Source of the DNA: Candidatus Aegiribacteria sp.
Lineage (GTDB): Bacteria; Fermentibacterota; Fermentibacteria; Fermentibacterales; JCC-6
NCBI GenBank assembly: GCA_030638185.1
Contig: DAOWFD010000152.1
Location: 1-8,297, forward strand
Direction: 5' to 3'
DNA: 8,297 nucleotides
This document shows positions 1-5,898 of the stretch, piece after piece. The translations under genes were made by a program, and so were the position numbers. Position 1 is the stretch's first letter; every line of letters starts with the position of its first letter. Under the pieces are notes generated by a model, which worked only from the letters and a program-made list of their open reading frames with translations, was not told the DNA's origin and searched no databases.

Positions 1-64
1 CAGGGCTGGCCAATCGGCCATTAATTAAGTTAATCTCTATAATACTATTTGTCAATGTAACAAA

Positions 65-83
65 CCTGTATACTAACTACAGG
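65..83. promoter_or_regulatory. Perfect dyad CCTGTA-N7-TACAGG, candidate operator
   Basis: The half-sites CCTGTA (65-70) and TACAGG (78-83) are exact inverted copies separated by 7 nt, giving CTGT-N9-ACAG. This resembles the gammaproteobacterial LexA box (CTGT-N8-ACAG) but the spacing is one base longer. It lies about 25 bases downstream of a perfect -10-like TATAAT (38-43) and contains a TATACT (69-74) that is 14 nt after TTGTCA (49-54), too close for a standard sigma-70 promoter. uvrB, a common SOS gene, lies fourth downstream. That a repressor binds here is inference; the dyad itself is directly visible. Confidence 0.4.
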
Positions 84-97
84 AAAATGGGTTTTCC
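82..97. repeat. Second dyad GGAAAA-TGGG-TTTTCC, overlapping the first
   Basis: A perfect 6-bp stem with a 4-nt loop begins at the last two bases of the upstream dyad. In RNA the two hairpins share G82 and G83 and so compete at their junction. There is no T-run after either stem on either strand, so an intrinsic terminator is not supported. It could be part of an operator, a leader RNA fold, or chance. Confidence 0.35.
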
Positions 98-301
98 ACC
101 GTCTGTAATAATACCCGGAAGAACGTCCTGCCTCTCCTGTCCAAAATCAGAATACCGTATGTATCCTGTCCTGTAATTCCATGATTGATTGATTAAATCA
201 TAGAACGATATACCGGTACACACCTGTCCGCCGGAGCCCTCGAATTGCATATTATCCTGTTAGAATAGATTTATTCAACCGCTGTAATGTAACTTGAGTG
301 A

Positions 302-307
302 TGGAGG
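302..307 (+). promoter_or_regulatory. Shine-Dalgarno TGGAGG that decides the start of the caspase-like gene
   Basis: TGGAGG ends five bases before ATG 313. The two in-frame alternatives upstream, GTG 298 and ATG 301, lie before or on this site and have no SD of their own. An in-frame TGA at 295-297 excludes any longer form. Starting at 313 also places the hydrophobic signal segment right at the N-terminus. Confidence 0.75.
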
Positions 308-312
308 TTTTC

Positions 313-2661
313 ATGCTGTCAATTCTTCTTTCATCAGTATTCCTGTCTGTTGTGCTTCCCAATTCCGCTGAAATCGAGACGATCTCCGCAGGTCAGCAGG
401 CGACCGTTGATGTTTCCTCGGGGGAGGGATGGGTACGTGTTCTGGAAGATGATTACGTTTGCCTGAGATTATCTGCGCCTGACGGTATAAAACTGACGGC
501 CTTCGATGAGAATGGTGATATTCTGTGCCAGTCGGAATCCGGCAGTGATATGATACTCTCAGCTTTCGCCGATTACTGGTTCTACGTTCAACTGGTTTGT
601 GTTGATGGATACTCCTCTTTATCCGCTGAGATCGATGTTGAGGAGGTTTCTCCCTCGGAGTTGTCCCCGGGTGATGATATTGAGAGTGTTCTTGGCAGGA
701 ATATGATGGCGGAAACGTATACTTTCAGCCCCGCTGAACGGGGCCGCTGGACATTCAGACTCGAGGGTACCGGAGGAACCGATCTGGATCTTGAAGTATA
801 CGGTACGAATATGAGCCTCTGGGGCAGCAGTATGTCACTTGAAGGATTTGAAACCGTTACCGTTTCGGTTCTTCCCGGAGAAGTAGTGACAGCCGTTGTC
901 ATCAGATACGGAAAAAGCGGGTCAGGGGAGTATAAGTTTTCGGTTGAACCTTCCGGGCAGTTTCCCGAATTCGATCCCTCAGGCCTGACAGAATCGATTA
1001 CTCTGGATGAGATTCATCGATACCTCATACCTGACCACGAATCCAGCTTCTTCCTCGATCTTACAATACTCTCTTCGGGAGCGGATATCGATCTCATCAT
1101 TCGGGACACATCCGGTGAATACCTGATGGGATCCCAGTCATACTCTTCGATTGAGACGCTTTTGCTTTTGCCGACCGGGGATGATGTCATTGCGGACGTG
1201 ATTCTTTTCGATCCGGGAGAGAATGAAACCGTTTCCTACGAAATGCACACTCGTGAGCCGGGTCCGCTTTCAAACCTTATACCTGTCAAAGAGGTAGTGA
1301 ATATAGGTTCCGGACGTAACCTGCCTGTCGGTTTCTCTCCGATTCATGGAGGCCTGTTCAGGATAAGCGCGAACTTCGAGAAAACCCGTGACGGAGATGT
1401 AAGAGTGTTCAGGGGAGCCGGTGAGTCGGCTGTCACGTTCGCTTCCGCAAGGGGAAATGAGGAATTCCTGCTGTACGTTTCGGAGGGAGATACCGTATGG
1501 ATAGATCCCTTCTTCCCGGATGTTCAGACAACAGGTTACGCAACCGTATGGATAACCCGTGCTGATGCACTTCCGATTGCAGGGGAATACATTGGTGTGA
1601 TCAGCAGGGACTCACCCGCTGAGTTTTTCTCAATTCATGCCGAATCGGAGACTATTCTGGATATCGGACTCACCGGTGAGGACAGGGAAGTCGATCTTGA
1701 TCTGTTCGTCACCGGCCCTGATTTCGATCTGGTTGCAGAGGGATGTCTGAGCAATGTTGATGCGGCAGGTGATGAGGCTGTAGAAGTTTACGTTGAAGAC
1801 AGCGCTGAATACGGGATAACTGTCTACCTATACGACAGGAGCGGGCAGACACCGTTCACGCTGGAAGTTAACAGAATTGAGAGGACAGCTCTGGCGGAGC
1901 CATCACCGTCGGAAGAGATCTGGGCCATATCCGCAGGGATCAGCGGATATCCCTCCTCAGCCGATATTCTGAACAGGGCCAGCATGGACGCAGTTGAAAT
2001 GTACAATTTCCTTATCGAAGATCAGGGAGTTGAGCCTGATCATGTCATACTCCTGGTGGACGCCATGGCCACTTCCGAGGAATTCTTAAGCGGGATATCC
2101 TCTCTTCTGATATCTGCCGGACCCGAGGATAAGGTCATTGTTTTCTACAGTGGTCATGGTGATCAGTCGTATCCAGGCTCAGGAGGGAGTGAGGAACCGG
2201 ATTCGGCCAATGAATACATCTGCCTGTACGACGATGAGATATCGGATGATCGGATAGCGTCACTGGTGGATTCCCTTGCGGTATCACCGGTTTTCCTTTT
2301 CTTCGACGCATGCCATTCCGGTGGCTTTGTGAACGATTTCTCCAGTGGAAGCAATGTCCTGATCTTAACAGCAGCCAGAGAAGACCTGAGCGTCAGCGAA
2401 AGGATTCTTACTCCGATCCTTCTTCAGGGTTCCAGAGGTGATGCGGACAGCAACGGAAACGGTTATGTTTCCGCGCTGGAACTTATGACATACATCGATG
2501 AAAAACTGCAGTTGATATGTCCCGAATGTGACGCTGAGCTTACCGAGAATACATACATCTGTCCTGAATGCGGCGCGGTTCTCAAGGGTGACAATGCCGT
2601 ACCCAGACCGCAGCAGGGCATGTTCCTTATTGAAGATGTTGAACTGTGGAAGATCCGGTAG
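313..2661 (+). CDS. Secreted caspase-like (C14 family) peptidase with PPC-like repeats, EF-hand loop and zinc ribbon
   Basis: From ATG 313 the protein has 782 residues. Residues 2-15 are hydrophobic and end near PNSA-E, a likely but weak signal peptide because the n-region has no Lys/Arg. Residues ~20-530 form about five beta-sandwich repeats resembling bacterial pre-peptidase C-terminal (PPC) domains. Residues ~535-782 are a caspase fold: catalytic His615 in YSGHGD and Cys667 in DACHSGG are both intact, so it should be an active cysteine peptidase. Residues 712-723 (DSNGNGYVSALE) match a calcium EF-hand loop, seen in many bacterial caspase-like proteins. Cys736/739/750/753 form a CPEC-X10-CPEC zinc ribbon. 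The last segment (PQQGMFL, from ~766) looks like the final caspase strand, so the ribbon appears inserted rather than appended. Substrate and cleavage specificity are unknown. It lies 11 nt upstream of pheS, probably in the same transcript. The fold and catalytic dyad are secure; export is likely. Confidence 0.88.
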   Translation: MLSILLSSVFLSVVLPNSAEIETISAGQQATVDVSSGEGWVRVLEDDYVCLRLSAPDGIKLTAFDENGDILCQSESGSDMILSAFADYWFYVQLVCVDGYSSLSAEIDVEEVSPSELSPGDDIESVLGRNMMAETYTFSPAERGRWTFRLEGTGGTDLDLEVYGTNMSLWGSSMSLEGFETVTVSVLPGEVVTAVVIRYGKSGSGEYKFSVEPSGQFPEFDPSGLTESITLDEIHRYLIPDHESSFFLDLTILSSGADIDLIIRDTSGEYLMGSQSYSSIETLLLLPTGDDVIADVILFDPGENETVSYEMHTREPGPLSNLIPVKEVVNIGSGRNLPVGFSPIHGGLFRISANFEKTRDGDVRVFRGAGESAVTFASARGNEEFLLYVSEGDTVWIDPFFPDVQTTGYATVWITRADALPIAGEYIGVISRDSPAEFFSIHAESETILDIGLTGEDREVDLDLFVTGPDFDLVAEGCLSNVDAAGDEAVEVYVEDSAEYGITVYLYDRSGQTPFTLEVNRIERTALAEPSPSEEIWAISAGISGYPSSADILNRASMDAVEMYNFLIEDQGVEPDHVILLVDAMATSEEFLSGISSLLISAGPEDKVIVFYSGHGDQSYPGSGGSEEPDSANEYICLYDDEISDDRIASLVDSLAVSPVFLFFDACHSGGFVNDFSSGSNVLILTAAREDLSVSERILTPILLQGSRGDADSNGNGYVSALELMTYIDEKLQLICPECDAELTENTYICPECGAVLKGDNAVPRPQQGMFLIEDVELWKIR
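370..1902 (+). repeat. Degenerate tandem array of about five ~101-residue PPC-like domains
   Basis: Protein-level repeats inside the caspase-like gene. Acidic-hydrophobic strand motifs recur with a steady period: TDLDLEVYG around Asp157/159, ADIDLIIRD around Asp258/260, GDVRVFRG around Asp360/362, and EVDLDLFVTG around Asp461/463. The steps are 101, 102 and 101 residues. A weaker version (GIKLTAFDENG, residues 58-68) fits a first unit one period earlier. Each unit is mostly beta and rich in Asp, Gly, Ser and Glu, as in PPC domains of secreted bacterial peptidases. No DNA-level identity remains between units, so the duplication is old. Domain borders are approximate. Confidence 0.6.
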
Positions 2662-2672
2662 AAAGGAAATAA

Positions 2673-4244
2673 GTGACTGAGGAAAGAGATCTGCATCCAC
2701 TTGAGGAGAAACTGCTTGTCTACCTCGAAGAGAACGGGGAATCATCGGATGCAGAAATAATCGAAAGAAGTGACCTCCCCGATGAGGGTTCGTACAGAAG
2801 GGCAGCCGAATGGCTTCTGTCCAGAGAACTTGTCCGGGAGATATCAAGGGATGAGGAAGAATTCGTAGAGCTTGGACCTATGGGAATTGGAAACCTTGAA
2901 GCGGGTGTCACGCCTGAACTGGCTATGCTGAGGGAAGTAGCCAGAGGCGCCGGGTCTCTGCAGGATATTCAGAAGAATACTCTCTTTGACAGGGGACGCT
3001 GGGGCAGCGCATTCGGGTCACTCACGAAAACCGGCCATCTCAAAAAAGATGCCGATGGCATTCATCTTACCTGCGAGCCTGAAGAAACAGTATTCCGGAA
3101 AATCTGGGATCTTGTTTACGAACTTCTCTCTGGCGGTGGTGAACTGAAGATGACCCGGCTGCCCGAGGATGTAGTTTCAATTATTAACGACAGGAGTCCG
3201 AAAAGGGGAAAAAGCAGAGCCGAGTTCACGGTTAATGTGCTGGTAACCAGGGTGCTTGATATCACTGAAGAGGGGCGCATAGCTCTCAGAGCAGCGAAGG
3301 AGAGTATCACTATCGGAGCTATTACTCCGGAGATTCTGGCTGACGGTTCATGGAGGAACGCCAAGTTCAGAAGGTATCAGCTGGATATCCCTCCATCACA
3401 GATACACACCGGAAGGCTGCATCCCTACAGGCAGTTTCTTGATACGGTAAGAAAACGGTTCATGGCCCTTGGCTTTGCTGAAATGAGAGGTTCTCTGGCC
3501 GAGAACGAGTTCTGGAATAATGACGCCCTTTTCATGCCCCAGTTTCATCCCGCAAGGGATATCCACGATGTCTATTTCCTGAGTGACGGTATCAAAGTGC
3601 CTCCTCCCGAGCGTGAACTGGAGGAGAGGGTCGCAGAAGTTCATGAGAACGGTGGCAATACCGGCGGAAGAGGCTGGGGTTACAGTTTCAGCCGAAAGCA
3701 GTCCCTTCAGGCCATTCTCCGGTCACAGGGAACCGCGCTGTCAGCAAGGACCCTGGCTTCGAATCCTGCGATTCCTGGGAAATATTTCGGCATCGCAAGA
3801 TGCTTCAGGTACGATCAGGTTGATTCCACACACCTTCCGGATTTTTTTCAGGTGGAGGGTATAGTACTTGGTGAATATATCAATCTGAGGCATCTTCTGG
3901 GTCTTCTCAGGCTTTTTGCTGAAGAGATAGCCGGGGCATCCGATTTCAAGTTCCTTCCCGGATATTTCCCCTTCACAGAACCTTCGGTTGAGATGCATAT
4001 AAAACATCCTGTTCTGGGATGGGTTGAAGGCGGAGGCGCAGGCCTCTTCAGGCCTGAAGTCTGCCTGCCCCTTGGTATAGATGTGCCCGTAATCGCATGG
4101 GGGCTGGGACTGGACAGAATGGCGATGCTCGCCATGGGGATTGAGGATATCCGCGACCTGATAACTCCTGATCTGTCCAGACTGAGGGGAATCAGGGTTC
4201 TGCCGGATCACCTTCTAAAAGGAAAGGTGGATGAAAATGCCTAA
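2673..4244 (+). CDS. pheS: Phenylalanyl-tRNA synthetase alpha subunit, archaeal/eukaryotic type
   Basis: Catalytic subunit of PheRS, which charges tRNA-Phe with phenylalanine using ATP in the cytoplasm. At 523 residues it is far longer than the ~330-350 of ordinary bacterial PheS and matches archaeal forms (~500). Residues ~1-230 hold the winged-helix tRNA/DNA-binding-like repeats of that type. The class II core follows: motif 1 around 249-268, then FWNNDALFMPQ (280-290) and HPARDIHDVYF (292-302); SART at 358-361; motif 2 GKYFGIARCFR (369-379) with THLPDFFQVEG (386-396); FPFTEPS (432-438); motif 3 GAGLFRPE (455-462) and AWGLGLDRMAML (475-486). All motifs are intact. The start is GTG 2673, with AAGGA (2663-2667) five bases upstream, 11 nt after the caspase-like stop. 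It overlaps pheT by 8 nt. Identification is secure; how the archaeal type reached this genome is inference. Confidence 0.96.
   Translation: MTEERDLHPLEEKLLVYLEENGESSDAEIIERSDLPDEGSYRRAAEWLLSRELVREISRDEEEFVELGPMGIGNLEAGVTPELAMLREVARGAGSLQDIQKNTLFDRGRWGSAFGSLTKTGHLKKDADGIHLTCEPEETVFRKIWDLVYELLSGGGELKMTRLPEDVVSIINDRSPKRGKSRAEFTVNVLVTRVLDITEEGRIALRAAKESITIGAITPEILADGSWRNAKFRRYQLDIPPSQIHTGRLHPYRQFLDTVRKRFMALGFAEMRGSLAENEFWNNDALFMPQFHPARDIHDVYFLSDGIKVPPPERELEERVAEVHENGGNTGGRGWGYSFSRKQSLQAILRSQGTALSARTLASNPAIPGKYFGIARCFRYDQVDSTHLPDFFQVEGIVLGEYINLRHLLGLLRLFAEEIAGASDFKFLPGYFPFTEPSVEMHIKHPVLGWVEGGGAGLFRPEVCLPLGIDVPVIAWGLGLDRMAMLAMGIEDIRDLITPDLSRLRGIRVLPDHLLKGKVDENA
4224..4230 (+). promoter_or_regulatory. 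Shine-Dalgarno AAGGTGG favouring the second pheT ATG
   Basis: AAGGTGG lies six bases before ATG 4237 but directly against ATG 4231. The later start also gives the N-terminus MPKIEVSRQDL, which matches the archaeal PheT opening (MPK.DVS..DL). Both candidate starts lie inside the end of pheS, so translation of pheT is probably coupled to it. Confidence 0.6.
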
Positions 4245-5898
4245 GATAGAAGTTAGCAGGCAGGACCTTTTTTCGATTGCCTGCATCGATGATCCCGGTG
4301 ATGATAAACTGGCAGACATCCTTTCTCTTGTTAAAGGTGAAATAGACGCGTCAGAGGGAGATAAACTCAAGATTGAACTTAACGATACCAACAGGCCTGA
4401 CCTGTGGTGTGTCGAGGGTGTAGCAAGGGCTCTCAGATGCTGGAATTCCGGTGCTGAGAAACATCTGACAGAACTACCCGAACCGGATATGGATATCTTT
4501 GTGGATCCCGGGCTTGAGAAGGTTAGACCTTTCGTTGCGGCCTTCGCCGCGTGCGGGTGGGCTCCCGATGAGAGGGAGCTTGACGCGCTGATCGATGTGC
4601 AGGAGAAACTTGCCGCCTCCTTCGGCAGGAACAGGAAAACTGCCGCTGCGGGATTTTACCTCCTGGATGAAATTGAATTTCCTGTCAGGTACAGAACAGC
4701 TTCTCCCGAAACATCCTTTGTCCCGCTTGGCTTCGATCAGGAAATGACGCTGTCGGAAATACCGGAAGAGACGGAAACCGGCCGGACATACGCCCATCTG
4801 CTTGCAGGTTCGGAACTCTGGCCCCTGCTTGAGGATACAGGTGGCAATGTACTTTCGTTTCCTCCAGTTTTGAACAGCCAGACGACCGGAAGGGTCAGCG
4901 CAGGTGATTCCAGGCTTTTCTGCGAGGTTACCGGCACCGATTGGGATACGGTTCAGCTTTCGGCCACCATACTGGCATGCAACCTTCAGGACAGAGGTGC
5001 GGAGATTATCCCGGTAAGAGTAAACTATCCAGAACCTTATCCGGAAAAGACTGTTGTATCTCCGGTGATCTTCAGCGACCTTATGATTACATCCATGGAT
5101 TCAGTCAGAGGTGTTCTGGGTGTGGACATATCTCCGGAATCCGTTCGAAAAGCCCTTCAGCGGATGGATTATGCATCTGTAAAGCTCGATGAAACCGGGA
5201 TAACAGGCATCCTGCCGCCCTACAGGAGGGACGGTATTCACGCAGTTGACATGATCGAAGATATTGCCATCTCTCTGGGTCTTTCTTCCTTTGAACCTCT
5301 TCTTCCGGAGCAGTTCACCCTGGGAAGGTGCGCTCCCATAGAAGATCTTGCGGATGCGGTCAGACTTCTTCTTATAGGGACGGACTGCGAAGAGATTCTT
5401 CGCCCTGTCCTGACAAGCAGGGAGAAGGTAATGGACCTTTCGCGAACGCCAAAGAGCCCGGTGAGCATAGCGAACCCGATGACAGCGGAATACGGTGTGG
5501 TCAGGAATACTCTTCTTCCCGGACTGCTTGAAGTGGAAAGTACCAGTGCTCATGCCGCATATCCACATAGAATATTTGAGACCGGGGAGGTTCTCATCGA
5601 CTGCGAAGAAGGTTACTGCCGGACAGAAGTACTGCTTACCTGCCTTGTCTGTGGCAACAAAGCTGATTTTGGAGATATTCATTCCATCATCGGTTCAGTC
5701 TGCCACGCCAGGAAACTTGAGATGTCACTTGCGGATACAGATGATGCAAGGTTCATTCCTGGAAGATGTGCCGCAATTACCATCGATGGCAGAGTTTCCG
5801 GAGTTATAGGAGAATTGCACCCGTTGGTTCTTGACAACTGGGGTATTTCCCGTCCCGCTTCCGCTTTCGAGATAGCACTCTCCGCGCTGAAAGGATAA
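4237..5898 (+). CDS. pheT: Phenylalanyl-tRNA synthetase beta subunit, archaeal/eukaryotic type
   Basis: Partner of PheS in the (alpha-beta)2 enzyme; it supports tRNA binding and hydrolyses mischarged Tyr-tRNA-Phe. From ATG 4237 it has 553 residues, like archaeal PheT (~550) and unlike bacterial PheT (~800), and it lacks the N-terminal EMAP-like and C-terminal anticodon-binding domains of the bacterial form. The N-terminal block contains DTNRPDLW-EGVARALR (50-67). The B3/B4 editing domain spans ~95-265, with SFPPVLN (207-213) and EVTGTDW (230-236). The B5 domain (~275-345) has R-D-x5-D-x2-ED with Asp332, Asp338, Glu341 and Asp342, the usual Mg-binding set. The catalytic-like core includes IANPMTAEYGVVRNTLLPGLL (411-431) and YPHRIFETGEV (442-452). 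The editing domain carries GFYLLD (139-144) where archaeal forms usually have a His-containing G-x-HDLD, so editing strength is uncertain. The stop touches the uvrB start. Confidence 0.95.
   Translation: MPKIEVSRQDLFSIACIDDPGDDKLADILSLVKGEIDASEGDKLKIELNDTNRPDLWCVEGVARALRCWNSGAEKHLTELPEPDMDIFVDPGLEKVRPFVAAFAACGWAPDERELDALIDVQEKLAASFGRNRKTAAAGFYLLDEIEFPVRYRTASPETSFVPLGFDQEMTLSEIPEETETGRTYAHLLAGSELWPLLEDTGGNVLSFPPVLNSQTTGRVSAGDSRLFCEVTGTDWDTVQLSATILACNLQDRGAEIIPVRVNYPEPYPEKTVVSPVIFSDLMITSMDSVRGVLGVDISPESVRKALQRMDYASVKLDETGITGILPPYRRDGIHAVDMIEDIAISLGLSSFEPLLPEQFTLGRCAPIEDLADAVRLLLIGTDCEEILRPVLTSREKVMDLSRTPKSPVSIANPMTAEYGVVRNTLLPGLLEVESTSAHAAYPHRIFETGEVLIDCEEGYCRTEVLLTCLVCGNKADFGDIHSIIGSVCHARKLEMSLADTDDARFIPGRCAAITIDGRVSGVIGELHPLVLDNWGISRPASAFEIALSALKG

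Larger units (their letters stand above)
1..312. other. Gene-free leader region upstream of the caspase-like gene
   Basis: No coding region is supported here. All three + frames hit stops before base 177, and nothing on the - strand looks coding. The region is more A/T-rich than the genes. It holds a possible -10 box TATAAT at 38-43 without a good -35, two overlapping perfect dyads (65-83 and 82-97), an 8-bp palindrome TACCGGTA at 211-218, a triple GATT run at 183-194 inside a weak ATGATT/AATCAT hairpin (181-201), and six copies of CCTGT on the + strand. A short stem TGGCC-AATC-GGCCA lies at 7-20 but no T-run follows it, so I do not call it a terminator. The operon promoter is probably in this stretch, but I cannot fix it confidently. 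Confidence 0.7.

Noticed and set aside
7..28. Hairpin TGGCC-AATC-GGCCA as the terminator of an upstream gene
   Set aside because: The stem is only 5 bp and is followed by TTAATTAA rather than a T-run.
49..74. TTGTCA (49-54) and TATACT (69-74) as a sigma-70 promoter
   Set aside because: The spacer is only 14 nt, too short for a normal promoter, and no extended -10 is present.
3..176. Open + frame from the window edge to TAA 174-176, including a possible 29-residue leader peptide from ATG 87 with a CLSC motif
   Set aside because: The composition does not look coding and the SD before ATG 87 (AGGA) is only two bases away. It contains a single Phe codon, so it does not fit Phe attenuation. It might be an upstream gene's tail, but I cannot support that.
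1..312. T-box riboswitch or tRNA gene in the leader of a tRNA synthetase operon
   Set aside because: No GGTGG..ACC antiterminator sequence, no terminator hairpin with T-run, and no cloverleaf could be found. The synthetase is also not the first gene.
2365..2847. 160-residue open frame on the - strand spanning the caspase-pheS junction
   Set aside because: It covers the EF-hand, zinc ribbon and start of pheS on the + strand, all of which are clearly coding. Its translation looks random.
5101..5682. 193-residue open frame on the - strand inside pheT
   Set aside because: It is a shadow of conserved pheT coding sequence, with no SD or recognisable domain.
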